Positions 53,144-61,853 are shown, counted from the stretch's first letter. The stretch is DNA of 64,000 bases from Spirosoma oryzae (GCF_003002825.1 NZ_PVTE01000011.1:62001-126000); one strand, 5' to 3'. Program-made: numbers and translations. Notes: generated by a model from the sequence alone, not told the origin.

Positions 53144-54654
53144 CGTTCGAGTTTAAAACCGGGGTCGAGACCAACGCGGGTGGGGCGGTTCGCGACATCC
53201 CAGCCGGTCAGGTAAATCCATTTGGCGATGCGCGTTACCTTACCCGTGTCGATGCGTTCGGGTTCATCTCTCGGCGTATGGTAGTCCGGGTGGAGCAGGG
53301 ACGTAAAGGCGATGGCCGGCACGTTGGCACGGGCGTAGGGGAGGTGGTCGCTGCGGAAGTACCAGCCCTCGGGATGGTCGGGCTTGTCCCACAGCGTATC
53401 GAGTTTGAAATGCGCGTCCGCTTTGTTGACGGCCAGGGCTGCATTGACTAGATCGGTCGAGTTGCGGTGTGGCGGCTGTTGTCCCAGAATACAGGCGCTG
53501 TCCGGCGCATTCCGGCCGATCATTTCCGCGTTCAGCACCGCGACGATCGAGCCTTTCGGTACGGTCGGGTGTTCAACGTAATAGCGTGAACCCAGTAGTC
53601 CGCGTTCTTCGGCGCCGTGAAAGACAATCAGCGCCGACCGTTTGCCGGGCTTTTTGGCGAAGGCCCGCCCGATGGCCATTGTTGCCACGCAGCCGCTGGC
53701 GTTATCGTCGGCCCCGTTCCAGATCGAGTCGCCTGCTACCGCCCGCCGAACACCGTCGTGGTCCTGGTGGGTGCTGAAGAGTACGTACTCGTTTTTCAGC
53801 TTTGGATCAGTGCCGGGTGCCTTCGCCACGATGTTGACCGATGGGTAGCTGAAACTTTCGACGTTGACCACGTTGGTAAATTGCTGACCGGGTTGCTTGA
53901 TCCAGTCGATGGCGGAGGCTGGTAGCCACACCGTCGGGGCCTGTGCAAACACCCGCGTGTTGGGACCACCCGGCAGGTCATACCGACCGCGTTCCAGCCC
54001 CGTCGTCCAGCGCTCGAAATACGACTGCGCTTCTTTATTCGACACCCATACCACGGCCAACGCGCCCGCTTTGACCAGTTCGGCAGCCCGGCGGCTCATC
54101 GTGCCGAATAGAAACCGGCGGTAGCTGATGTCAGCGGGGCCGGTACCGGAAAACTGAATCGCAACGGCTTTGCCCTTGATGTCGACCTTGGCCAGTTCCT
54201 CTGGTGTGCCCGTACCGACGAAAACGAGCGGGGCATCGACCGATGCGATGGCCGGAGCGAGCAGAAAAGCATCCTGTCCGTGCGTGAGCTGGTGCGAGCC
54301 AATGTTCAGGCGGCTGGTTTCGGTGATGCGGGTGCGTTGGATGTGAAAAAACTGGAAGAACGTCCCGTCGTCGCCCGCCGGCTGAAGTCCCATTGCGCGC
54401 AACTGATCGGCGATCCATACCGACGCTTTCAACTCGTCGAGCGACCCGGCTTCGCGACCCCGGAAGTGATCCCCGGCAAGGGCGAACAGGTCCCGTTTGA
54501 TGTCGCTTTCAGTAATGGCAGACACGGCACTGGTACCGGGCGCGACGCTTTGTTTTCCGGTTTGTGCCAGCGCCGGCGAACCAGCCCACAAACTAACGAT
54601 GGCCAGCAACCCCGTCAGGCGGGGCCGTAGCGAAGAAGGAGAGGGTAACGACAT
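53140..54654 (-). CDS. M28 family zinc aminopeptidase
   Basis: A 504-residue secreted peptidase. The signal peptide ends near ALAQTGK. Residues about 40-270 include a PA-type insert (LVFVGTGTPEELAKVDIKGKAV); the M28 catalytic core follows. Zinc ligands and catalytic residues are visible in order: STHQDHDG (His), NGADDNASG (bridging Asp), GAEERGLLGS (catalytic Glu), LNAEMIGR and YHTPRDEPERID (final His). It cleaves N-terminal residues from peptides outside the cytoplasm. It forms a two-gene operon with the serine hydrolase by ATGA overlap, so the pair may work on related peptides. Confidence 0.92.
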   Translation of the reverse strand: MSLPSPSSLRPRLTGLLAIVSLWAGSPALAQTGKQSVAPGTSAVSAITESDIKRDLFALAGDHFRGREAGSLDELKASVWIADQLRAMGLQPAGDDGTFFQFFHIQRTRITETSRLNIGSHQLTHGQDAFLLAPAIASVDAPLVFVGTGTPEELAKVDIKGKAVAIQFSGTGPADISYRRFLFGTMSRRAAELVKAGALAVVWVSNKEAQSYFERWTTGLERGRYDLPGGPNTRVFAQAPTVWLPASAIDWIKQPGQQFTNVVNVESFSYPSVNIVAKAPGTDPKLKNEYVLFSTHQDHDGVRRAVAGDSIWNGADDNASGCVATMAIGRAFAKKPGKRSALIVFHGAEERGLLGSRYYVEHPTVPKGSIVAVLNAEMIGRNAPDSACILGQQPPHRNSTDLVNAALAVNKADAHFKLDTLWDKPDHPEGWYFRSDHLPYARANVPAIAFTSLLHPDYHTPRDEPERIDTGKVTRIAKWIYLTGWDVANRPTRVGLDPGFKLER

Positions 54655-54797
54655 GATGAAGGGAATAAGGATGATTGGGTAACAGACAAATTTACACGAT
54701 TATCGATGGGAACAACCCGCCCATCCGGGCTAATCCGGGAAGTCCTGATCGATCGGCTTTTTGTCCTATTTGGCTGGTCTGACCGACGTATAGTTCG

Positions 54798-54805
54798 TAT
54801 ATTTG
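54798..54805 (+). promoter_or_regulatory. Bacteroidota -7 box for the dehydrogenase small-subunit gene
   Basis: TATATTTG matches TAnnTTTG and lies 38 bp upstream of the chosen GTG start at 54844. It argues against the longer upstream frame that begins at 54706. Confidence 0.5.
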
Positions 54806-54843
54806 AAAAATTCTTACTAAATAAAAAGCTAAACGCTGCTTCT

Positions 54844-55365
54844 GTGGAACGAAGAAATGCGCTGAAAACACTGGCCGGTGCGCTGGGCGGTCTGGTAGCC
54901 CTTCCGGGTTGGGCAACTGGCTGGACAGCAGAGTCTGTTCAACTGACAAAATCATTCCTGCCCGCCGATCAGATCGAAACGCTGGCGGCTGTTGTCGATA
55001 CGATCATTCCGGCAACCGATACGCCCGGCGCTAAAGAACTCAATGTGTCGCAGTTCATCCAGAAAGTAGTAGCTGACTGTTACGACAAAGCTGCGCAGGA
55101 TGCGCTGTCGAACGGCCTGGTGCTGACTAACGATCTGGCGCAGAAAGCCTACGGTAAGCCGTTTGGTGGTGGCGATGCAACGCAACGCACAGACCTGCTC
55201 AAACAGATGGAGCAGTCGACCGAACCGGCGCAGGCTACCTTCATCAAACTGGTGAAGCCGCTCACGATTCGGGGCTACCTCAACTCCGAGTACGTCATGA
55301 CCAACCTGACCCACTACGAGTTTATTCCGGGTCATTACCACGGCTGCGTGCCAGTGAAAAAGTAA
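54844..55365 (+). CDS. Gluconate 2-dehydrogenase subunit 3 family protein (small subunit of GMC dehydrogenase)
   Basis: A 173-residue protein. I chose the GTG at 54844 (MERRNALKTLAGALGGLVALPGWA) because this is a Tat signal peptide with twin Arg; the upstream frame to 54706 covers the promoter. The domain covers residues about 30-165, with FLPADQIETLAAVVDTIIPATDTPGAKELNV and the C-terminal MTNLTHYEFIPGHYHGCVPV that is very conserved. It forms a complex with the GMC flavoprotein encoded next, 85 bp downstream, and would carry it through the Tat route to the periplasm. Confidence 0.88.
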   Translation: MERRNALKTLAGALGGLVALPGWATGWTAESVQLTKSFLPADQIETLAAVVDTIIPATDTPGAKELNVSQFIQKVVADCYDKAAQDALSNGLVLTNDLAQKAYGKPFGGGDATQRTDLLKQMEQSTEPAQATFIKLVKPLTIRGYLNSEYVMTNLTHYEFIPGHYHGCVPVKK

Positions 55366-55441
55366 GTTTAACGTTTACTGTTCAACGTTAAACGTTGGTG
55401 CAGGCGGTAAACCTTAAACATCAAACTACAAACCTTGAACT
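55366..55441. repeat. Intergenic inverted repeat I, degenerate heptamer class
   Basis: The left arm 55366-55400 has degenerate CGTTNNA-type units, and the right arm about 55405-55441 is the complement of AGGTTTG, TAGTTTG, ATGTTTA, AGGTTTA. It is the most diverged copy. It fills the space between the small-subunit stop (55365) and the GMC start (55451). Confidence 0.7.
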
Positions 55442-55450
55442 ATCCGAAGG

Positions 55451-57163
55451 ATGGCTAATTTCAATATTGATGCGCAGGCGCTGAATACCTACGACGCCAT
55501 TGTGGTGGGGTCGGGGATAAGCGGAGGTTGGTCGGCCAAAGAGTTGACCGCTAGAGGGCTGCGGACACTGGTGCTGGAGCGTGGCCGCGACGTACGGCAC
55601 ATCACCGACTACCCCACGACCAACATGCAGCCGTGGGAGTTTGAGCACCGGGGACAACTCCGAAAAGACGTAAAAGACGCGAACCCCATTATCAGCAAGT
55701 GTTACGCGTTCTACGAAGGAACGGAGCAGTTTTTCGTGAAAGACGCCGAGCACCCGTACGTGCAGGAAAAACCCTTCGACTGGATTCGGGGCTATCAGGT
55801 CGGCGGAAAATCGCTGATGTGGGCGCGGCAGACGCAGCGCTGGAGCGACTTCGATTTTACTGGCCCCGCCCGCGATGGATTCGCCGTCGACTGGCCGATC
55901 CGGTACGCCGATCTGGCCCCCTGGTATAGCTATGTGGAGAAGTTTGCCGGGATCACCGGTAACAAAGACGGTCTTGACGTACTGCCGGACGGTGAGTTTC
56001 TGACACCCCACGAGTGGAACTGCGTCGAAACGCATTTTCAGAAGCAGATCGCCAGTAAGTACAAGGACCGGCACGTGATTATGGGTCGGGCAGCACACCT
56101 GACGAGTCCGAAACAGATTCACTACGATCAGGGCCGGGCGCAGTGTCAGCACCGGACGATCTGTGAGCGGGGCTGTCCGTTTGGTGGCTATTTCAGCAGC
56201 AACTCCAGTACGATTCCCTGGGCGGCCAAGACGGGCAAGATGACCCTGCGGCCGGACTCGGTGGTCCATTCGATTATTTACGACGAGAAGAAAGGACGGG
56301 CCACGGGCGTACGCGTTATCGATGCCAATACGAAGCAGATGACGGAATACTACGCCCGGCTGATCTTCGTCAATGCCGCTGCGCTGAATACCAACCTGAT
56401 TCTGCTGAACTCGATCTCGTCGCGCTTCCCCAACGGACTCGGTAACGACAGTGGTACGCTGGGCAAATACGTGGCCTTCCACAACTACCGGGCGGGTATT
56501 TCGGGCGAATACGACGGCAACCTCGACATGACTACCGATGGACGCCGACCCAACAGCCCGTACATTCCCCGCTTCCGTAACGTCTACAAGCAGGAAACCG
56601 GTTTTCTGCGGGGCTATGCCGCCGGTTTTCAGGCTGGCCGTTCATCCCAGACAGATATGAGCGGTATGGGGGCCGATCTGAAGCAAAGCCTGTTGAACCC
56701 AAAGCTGGGTGGCTGGCATGTCGGGTCGCACATGATGGGCGAGACCATTCCCAAAGAATCAAATTACGTTGCGCTCGACCAGTCGCTGAAAGATCCGTAT
56801 GGCATTCCGCAGCTTAAAATCGCGATTGCCTACGACGACAACGACGAGAAGATGATCAAGGATTATCAGGAGCAGATGACCGAGATGTTTCAGGCGGCTG
56901 GCTTCACCAACATCCGCCTGCGCGACGACAAGCGCAACCCCGGCCTCGACATCCACGAGATGGGGGGTGTGCGGATGGGTAAAGACCCGAAAACGTCGAT
57001 GCTCAACAAGTGGAATCAGCTACACGCGGTGAAAAACGTGTTTGTCACCGACGGCGCGAGCATGACTTCAACCTCGACGCAGAACCCCTCGCTTACCTAC
57101 ATGGCCTTCTCCGCCCGCTCCGTCGACTACGCCGTCAAGGCGATGAAGAAAGGATTGGTGTAA
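55451..57163 (+). CDS. GMC family oxidoreductase (sugar dehydrogenase flavoprotein subunit)
   Basis: A 570-residue flavoenzyme. The FAD Rossmann site is YDAIVVGSGISGGWSAKEL at about residues 14-32 with VLERGRD at strand two. The middle has CERGCPFGGYFSSNSSTIPWA and the C-terminal part has HEMGGVRMGKDPKTS and VFVTDGASMTSTSTQNPSLTYMAF, the family's terminal signature with catalytic His/Asn. Paired with the Tat-exported small subunit, it is probably periplasmic and oxidises a sugar such as a glucoside at C3 or gluconate, with electrons passed to a cytochrome c (inference from related complexes). The cytochrome subunit is not in this window. Confidence 0.9.
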   Translation: MANFNIDAQALNTYDAIVVGSGISGGWSAKELTARGLRTLVLERGRDVRHITDYPTTNMQPWEFEHRGQLRKDVKDANPIISKCYAFYEGTEQFFVKDAEHPYVQEKPFDWIRGYQVGGKSLMWARQTQRWSDFDFTGPARDGFAVDWPIRYADLAPWYSYVEKFAGITGNKDGLDVLPDGEFLTPHEWNCVETHFQKQIASKYKDRHVIMGRAAHLTSPKQIHYDQGRAQCQHRTICERGCPFGGYFSSNSSTIPWAAKTGKMTLRPDSVVHSIIYDEKKGRATGVRVIDANTKQMTEYYARLIFVNAAALNTNLILLNSISSRFPNGLGNDSGTLGKYVAFHNYRAGISGEYDGNLDMTTDGRRPNSPYIPRFRNVYKQETGFLRGYAAGFQAGRSSQTDMSGMGADLKQSLLNPKLGGWHVGSHMMGETIPKESNYVALDQSLKDPYGIPQLKIAIAYDDNDEKMIKDYQEQMTEMFQAAGFTNIRLRDDKRNPGLDIHEMGGVRMGKDPKTSMLNKWNQLHAVKNVFVTDGASMTSTSTQNPSLTYMAFSARSVDYAVKAMKKGLV

Positions 57164-57240
57164 GGTTTTCGGTATACAGTATTCAGTTTACGGTCGGAGT
57201 CGCCAGTACGAGCATCTACCGTAAACTGAATACCGTGTAC
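57164..57240. repeat. Intergenic inverted repeat J, heptamer class
   Basis: Left arm 57164-57197 reads GGTTTT, CGGTATA, CAGTATT, CAGTTTA, CGGTCGG. The right arm 57216-57240 is the complement of ACGGTATT, CAGTTTA, CGGTAGA. It starts at the GMC stop codon and precedes the feoA promoter, so it may serve as terminator of the dehydrogenase operon. Confidence 0.85.
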
Positions 57241-57250
57241 TAAAACTGTT

Positions 57251-57307
57251 TTTGCATCTTCAAACTTTCCGTCGTAACGTTGCGTTAATTGAACTGAGTC
57301 TAAATAA
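57251..57307 (+). promoter_or_regulatory. feoA promoter with overlapping candidate iron operator
   Basis: TTTG at 57251-57254 and TAACGTTG at 57275-57282, 20 nt apart, fit the Bacteroidota promoter with one mismatch. Over the expected transcription start, at 57288-57307, lies an imperfect palindrome attgaact-gag-tctaaat, of a Fur-like type. Iron control of feoAB is expected from family knowledge; the operator is a proposal. Confidence 0.45.
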
Positions 57308-57339
57308 TTAATGCCGTTTTAAAACGCGGTGCCGGGACC

Positions 57340-57564
57340 ATGAGCAAGCGCAGTGTAGCCGATTTGAAAATAGGAGAGCGGGCTGTTATTCAGGCGTTCA
57401 ACGACGAAGTCATGTCGCTGAAGCTATTGGAAATGGGTTGCCTTCCCGGCGCTGAAGTCTGCATGGGTAGCAAGGCACCCTTAGGCGACCCGATTTGTCT
57501 GCATGTGTCGGGCTATTGCCTGTCGATGCGGAAATCAGAAGCCGCCACTATTCTTGTCGATTAG
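57340..57564 (+). CDS. feoA: Ferrous iron transport protein A
   Basis: A 74-residue SH3-like protein that starts MSKRSVADLKIGERAVI and includes the core LKLLEMGCLPGAEVCMG and DPICLHVSGYCLSMRKSEAA. FeoA is a small cytoplasmic partner of the FeoB Fe(II) permease. The length and motif fit the family. feoB follows 95 bp downstream behind inverted repeat K. Confidence 0.93.
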   Translation: MSKRSVADLKIGERAVIQAFNDEVMSLKLLEMGCLPGAEVCMGSKAPLGDPICLHVSGYCLSMRKSEAATILVD

Positions 57565-57574
57565 TATCTGGTTG

Positions 57575-57659
57575 ACAGGGTACCGTTTTCAGTTACGCCC
57601 ATTGTCGACTTGCTGAGAATGGCCTGTCGCGAACCGTAGCCTGTAAACAGTAAACCGAG
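57575..57659. repeat. Intergenic inverted repeat K, weak heptamer class
   Basis: The right arm 57630-57659 is the complement of CGGTTTA, CTGTTTA, CAGGCTA, CGGTTCG. The left arm 57575-57597 is short and diverged (CCGTTTT, CAGTTA). It fills the space between the feoA stop and the feoB start at 57660. Confidence 0.65.
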
Positions 57660-59774
57660 TTGAAGCCCCCTATCATTGCCCTCATTGGCAACCCCAACGC
57701 GGGTAAATCGTCGCTCTTTAATCAACTGACCGGACTGCGCCAGAAAACTGGTAATTTTCCCGGCGTTACTATGGACCGTAAGTCGGGCCCGTGGTCGATC
57801 GACGATCAGACAACGGCTACCGTAGTCGACCTGCCCGGTGTCTACTCCATTTATCCGAAGTCGCTGGATGAACAGGTCGTCACCGATATTCTGGCCAATC
57901 CCCAACATCCTGATTATCCTGACGTCGCGATTGTCGTTGTCGACGCATCGAACCTGCACCGAAACCTGCTGCTCTTCACGCAGGTCGCCGATTTGGGTCT
58001 ACCGACGATTCTCGCGCTGAACATGCTCGACGTGGCCAAAGAGCAGGATAAAGACGTCAACGCGGTTCGGCTGGCTATGCGGCTAGGGGTACCGGTCGTA
58101 CGGATCAACGCCCGGACCGGCGAAGGGGCCGACGCGCTGCGCAAGGCGGTAATGAAGCAAATACAGGAGCCGGTGCTGCCTGGTAAACCGCTGTTCGACC
58201 CGGCCGACGAAGCCCCTGCACTGATTGCCAGTACTAAAGCGCAGTACGGACTGAGTAACAACTACCTGGCCTTGCAATATGTCATTCAGCACGACGGCTT
58301 TACCTTTCTCAACGAGCAGCAACGGAACGGTCTCGATACGCTGATTGCCGATCACGACTTCCGGGAAGTACCCTTTCAGGCGAGTGAAACGATTACCCGC
58401 TACAAACGCATTGCGCAAATCGTTACCGAAGTTGTTACCGATCAGCGCCCAATCGGTAAGCCTACCTGGACGCAGAAACTCGACCGGGTCTTGCTGCACC
58501 CGATCTGGGGCTACACCATTTTCGCGCTGATTCTGTTGCTGATCTTTCAGGCCATTTTCGCCTGGGCAGCCCCCTTCATGGATGGTATCGACACGGGCGT
58601 TGCCTGGCTCAACGGACAGCTGAAAGAAAGCCTGCCGCCCGGCCCGCTCACCGACCTGCTGACGGATGGTATTCTGGCTGGCATTGGTGGTATCCTGGTG
58701 TTTATTCCGCAGATTGCCTTCCTGTTCCTGCTGGTGTCACTGCTGGAAGAGTCTGGCTATATGGCGCGGGTTATGGTCATCATGGACCGGATCATGCGCA
58801 AATTCGGCCTGAACGGGCGCAGTGTCGTGCCGCTGATTTCGGGTGTCGCCTGCGCTGTCCCGGCAATTATGGCCACGCGAAGCATCGGCACCCGTCGCGA
58901 CCGGCTCATTACGATTCTGGTAACGCCCCTGATGAGCTGCTCGGCCCGCCTGCCGATCTATACCATCCTGATTGCGCTGGTCGTGCCGAGTCGGCGTGTA
59001 CTGGGGGTTTTCAACGTGCAGGGGCTGGCGCTTATGGCGCTCTATCTGCTTGGTTTGCTGAGTGCGTTGCTGGCAGCGTATGTGCTCAAACTGATCCTGA
59101 AGACAAAAGAGCGTGGCTATTTCATCATGGAGTTGCCTACGTTCAAGCTGCCGCGCTGGAACCACGTCGGACTGACGGTCTGGGAAAGTGTACGGGCGTT
59201 TGTCTGGGAAGCCGGGCGCGTCATCCTCGCGATCTCCATCATTTTGTGGGTGCTGGCCAGTTACGGGCCCGGCAACGATATGCAGCAGGCCGAAGAAGCC
59301 GTTCGTCGGGAGCAACCGACGCTCTCATCCGATGACCTCAACAACCGCATTGCTTCGGAGCGGCTGGAAGCGTCGTATGCCGGTAAGTTCGGCCATTTCA
59401 TCGAGCCCGCTATCCGACCGCTGGGCTACGACTGGAAGATCGGTATTGCGCTGCTCAGTTCGTTTGCGGCCCGCGAAGTGTTTGTCGGTACGATGTCGAC
59501 AATCTACAGCATCGGTGCCGGGGGCGATGACGAAGGCGTGACCATCCGGGAACGGTTGCAGCAGGAGCGGAACCCGGCGACGGGCGGGCCGATGTATACG
59601 CCGGCGCTGGCCTGGTCGCTGCTGATTTTCTATGTTTTTGCCATGATGTGCATGAGTACGCTGGCGGCTACACAGCGCGAAACCAAAAGCTGGAAATGGC
59701 CCACCGTGCAATTGATTTATATGATGGCCCTTGCCTATGGGGCCGCCTTTCTGACGTATCAACTGATGGCTTGA
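57660..59774 (+). CDS. feoB: Ferrous iron transport protein B
   Basis: A 704-residue GTPase-permease. It begins at TTG 57660; an in-frame stop lies 9 bp upstream, so no earlier start is possible. The G domain has GNPNAGKSSLFNQLTG (G1), TMD (G2 region), DLPGVYSI (G3) and NMLD (G4). The membrane part from about residue 280 has PFMDGIDTGVAWLN, two gate regions (GIGGILVFIPQIAFLFLL and SGVACAVPAIMATRSI), and SCSARLPIY. It takes up Fe(II) across the inner membrane. It ends in a strong terminator. Confidence 0.95.
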   Translation: MKPPIIALIGNPNAGKSSLFNQLTGLRQKTGNFPGVTMDRKSGPWSIDDQTTATVVDLPGVYSIYPKSLDEQVVTDILANPQHPDYPDVAIVVVDASNLHRNLLLFTQVADLGLPTILALNMLDVAKEQDKDVNAVRLAMRLGVPVVRINARTGEGADALRKAVMKQIQEPVLPGKPLFDPADEAPALIASTKAQYGLSNNYLALQYVIQHDGFTFLNEQQRNGLDTLIADHDFREVPFQASETITRYKRIAQIVTEVVTDQRPIGKPTWTQKLDRVLLHPIWGYTIFALILLLIFQAIFAWAAPFMDGIDTGVAWLNGQLKESLPPGPLTDLLTDGILAGIGGILVFIPQIAFLFLLVSLLEESGYMARVMVIMDRIMRKFGLNGRSVVPLISGVACAVPAIMATRSIGTRRDRLITILVTPLMSCSARLPIYTILIALVVPSRRVLGVFNVQGLALMALYLLGLLSALLAAYVLKLILKTKERGYFIMELPTFKLPRWNHVGLTVWESVRAFVWEAGRVILAISIILWVLASYGPGNDMQQAEEAVRREQPTLSSDDLNNRIASERLEASYAGKFGHFIEPAIRPLGYDWKIGIALLSSFAAREVFVGTMSTIYSIGAGGDDEGVTIRERLQQERNPATGGPMYTPALAWSLLIFYVFAMMCMSTLAATQRETKSWKWPTVQLIYMMALAYGAAFLTYQLMA

Positions 59775-59790
59775 TTAAGGCAGCTGCTGC

Positions 59791-59832
59791 AAACAAAACG
59801 TCTCCAGTCTTGCGGCTGGAGACGTTTTGTTT
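59791..59832. terminator. Bidirectional terminator of feoB
   Basis: A perfect 17-bp stem aaacaaaacgtctccag (59791-59807) with its complement at 59816-59832, loop of 8 nt. It lies between feoB and a small convergent gene. Confidence 0.88.
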
Positions 59833-59848
59833 GGGTATGAACTGTGCG

Positions 59849-60007
59849 TTACCACAGCAGACCTTTTGCAATGAGTGGGTAGATGAAGTGGTAGACAATG
59901 TAGCCGAACAAAGCAACGGTAATGCTGCCGAGCGCCGTTGTCTGGTCGAACAATACCCGCGTTTTACTGCGGCTGGAAGACCAGTTGCGTTGAGTCGTGT
60001 ATTTCAT
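59849..60007 (-). CDS. Small 52-residue single-pass membrane protein
   Basis: A short minus-strand frame that starts MKYTTQRNWSSSRSKTRVLF and has one hydrophobic segment, ITVALFGYIVYHFIYPLIA, at about residues 29-47, ending KGLLW. A basic cytosolic N-terminus with a following helix fits a small inner-membrane protein. It is convergent with feoB and shares its terminator. I do not recognise the family. From the stop of this gene's upstream side to 60237 (230 bp) I see nothing else. Confidence 0.55.
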   Translation of the reverse strand: MKYTTQRNWSSSRSKTRVLFDQTTALGSITVALFGYIVYHFIYPLIAKGLLW

Positions 60008-60237
60008 CTTCGATAGTCAATATACTGTCCTGCATTTAAGACAATTTTGACACCGAACTGTAGCGGCCCAATACGACCGTATTGAGCGAACGGTTAGAGG
60101 GGCGAAAACAAACTTCTTTGCGTACTCCTGTTGACCGGACATTTCGTAAACGGTAGGTCGTTGGGGCATCGGACAACCGCTAAGTCAACGTACGCGGGGA
60201 AATAAATCTACAGTGGCGTTGACTTCATTCTACACAT

Positions 60238-61740
60238 CTACTCCCAGCGCAAGGCATCGATGACGTCGGAAGCAGTCATGCCGATGGGGCCCCGCTGATC
60301 GGCGATAACGTCGCCCGCCAGGCCATGCGCATAGACGCCCAATACGGCCGCTTCGACCGAATCGTACCCCTGCGCCAGTAGCGCCGTCAACACGCCTGTC
60401 AGTACATCCCCCGTGCCGCCCGTGCTCAGGCCCGGATTACCCGTCGAATTGAAGTGAACGTCACCCGTGGGAGTGGCGATAGCGGAGTGGGCTCCTTTCA
60501 GGACGACAACGACACGGTGCGTTTTGGCAAAGTCACGTAGCAGATCCAGCTTTTCATAATCGTTCTGCCAGGGCTTGGTCAACCGTTCAAACTCTTTGGG
60601 ATGGGGTGTCAGGATGCTGTTCTGGGGAATCTGACTGTACAATTCGCGGTTTTCGCTCAACAGATTCAAGGCATCAGCGTCGATCACCATTGGCCTGGTG
60701 ATGGTTGGCAGCAGGTCGCGCAGCATCGCCAGCGTTTCGGGGGCTTTACCGATACCAGGGCCAATACCGACTGTCGTATACGTTACCGGTTGCGGCCCCC
60801 CAACCCGACTGGTGCCAGTCAGTACTGTTTGATGACCGTCGGACTCACACATGGCTTCAGGAACCGATGCCTGTATGATCGAATAGCCACACTGGGGTAC
60901 GTGTACGGTCAGCAGGCCTACGCCCGATCGTAGACAGGACCGTGCGGCAAGTACAGCAGCCCCTATCTTGCCAAAACTACCCGCTAGTAGCAGCGCATGG
61001 CCGAACGTCCCCTTATTCGAGTACCGATCCCGCTGGTGCAGCAGCAGACGCGCTTCGTTGGGCTGCGTGTAGTAATAAGGCGTCGGAGCAATGTCGATGT
61101 AGCGTTTATGCAACTGAATGTCGATCAGGTGCCACTTGCCTACGTACTTCCCGTTCTTCGGTAAAACAAAAGCCAGCTTGGGCAACTGAAACGAAACCGT
61201 GTGGTCGGGTTCGATAATAACGTCGTTGGCCTGATTCGGCTGATCGACGTACAGACCGCTGGCAATATCGACGGATACAACCGTTGCCGGGGCGCGATTG
61301 ATCGCTTCGATCGTTGCTTTAACAATGCCATCCGCCGGACGCGATAAACCGGAACCGAGAATGGCATCGATCACGACTTCGTTGTGCCGAAGCGTCGGCA
61401 GGTCGCGCGAATACTCGATGTACTTGACGTCTTCGGTGATGAGTTTGAGCCGGCGATGGTTGTGCATAAAATCGTCGGACTCGCGCGGAGCGTACCGAAC
61501 GACGTATACTTCAACCGGATAGTCCCGCTCCATCAGCAGCCGGGCAATGGCCAGACCGTCGCCCCCATTGTTGCCCAGGCCGCAGAAGATTTTAGTCGAC
61601 GTAGTAGCCGGAAAATGATCGACGAACCAGTTGACGAACCCCATTGACGCCCGTTCCATCAAATTGAGCGGAGCGATAGGCTCATGTTTTATAGTCGATT
61701 CGTCGAGCGCACGGATCTGATCAACGTTCAATATTTTCAT
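60238..61740 (-). CDS. nnr: Bifunctional NAD(P)H-hydrate epimerase/dehydratase
   Basis: A 500-residue fusion. The N-terminal epimerase (about 1-215) has CGLGNNGGDGLAIARLL, AILGSGLSRPADG and SVDIASGLYVDQPN. The C-terminal ADP-dependent dehydratase (about 225-500) has AGSFGKIGAAVLAARSCLRSGVG, LTPHPKEFERL, VLKGAHSAIATP and STGGTGDVLTGVLTAL, the ribokinase-like anion-hole end. It repairs hydrated NADH and NADPH in the cytoplasm. The gene is divergent from rplS, 113 bp between start codons. Confidence 0.94.
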   Translation of the reverse strand: MKILNVDQIRALDESTIKHEPIAPLNLMERASMGFVNWFVDHFPATTSTKIFCGLGNNGGDGLAIARLLMERDYPVEVYVVRYAPRESDDFMHNHRRLKLITEDVKYIEYSRDLPTLRHNEVVIDAILGSGLSRPADGIVKATIEAINRAPATVVSVDIASGLYVDQPNQANDVIIEPDHTVSFQLPKLAFVLPKNGKYVGKWHLIDIQLHKRYIDIAPTPYYYTQPNEARLLLHQRDRYSNKGTFGHALLLAGSFGKIGAAVLAARSCLRSGVGLLTVHVPQCGYSIIQASVPEAMCESDGHQTVLTGTSRVGGPQPVTYTTVGIGPGIGKAPETLAMLRDLLPTITRPMVIDADALNLLSENRELYSQIPQNSILTPHPKEFERLTKPWQNDYEKLDLLRDFAKTHRVVVVLKGAHSAIATPTGDVHFNSTGNPGLSTGGTGDVLTGVLTALLAQGYDSVEAAVLGVYAHGLAGDVIADQRGPIGMTASDVIDALRWE

Positions 61741-61803
61741 ACGGCCTATCGCGGTTGTAAGAGGGAATTTTACAAAAGTATTTTCCTGCGCCCAAAATTT
61801 TGC

Positions 61804-61811
61804 TATCTTTG
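61804..61811 (+). promoter_or_regulatory. -7 box of rplS
   Basis: TATCTTTG matches TAnnTTTG and lies 42 bp before the rplS ATG. A clear -33 element was not found. Confidence 0.55.
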
Positions 61812-61853
61812 CGGCTCATTTCGCAAATAGTTATCTGGCGATTATATACGGTC

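Noticed and set aside
55421..56482. Long minus-strand frame of 353 codons
   Set aside because: It is a shadow of the GMC oxidoreductase gene, whose FAD motifs and C-terminal signature are unambiguous.
59648..60016. Plus-strand frame of 122 codons at the feoB end
   Set aside because: It overlaps feoB in another frame and runs through the terminator hairpin.
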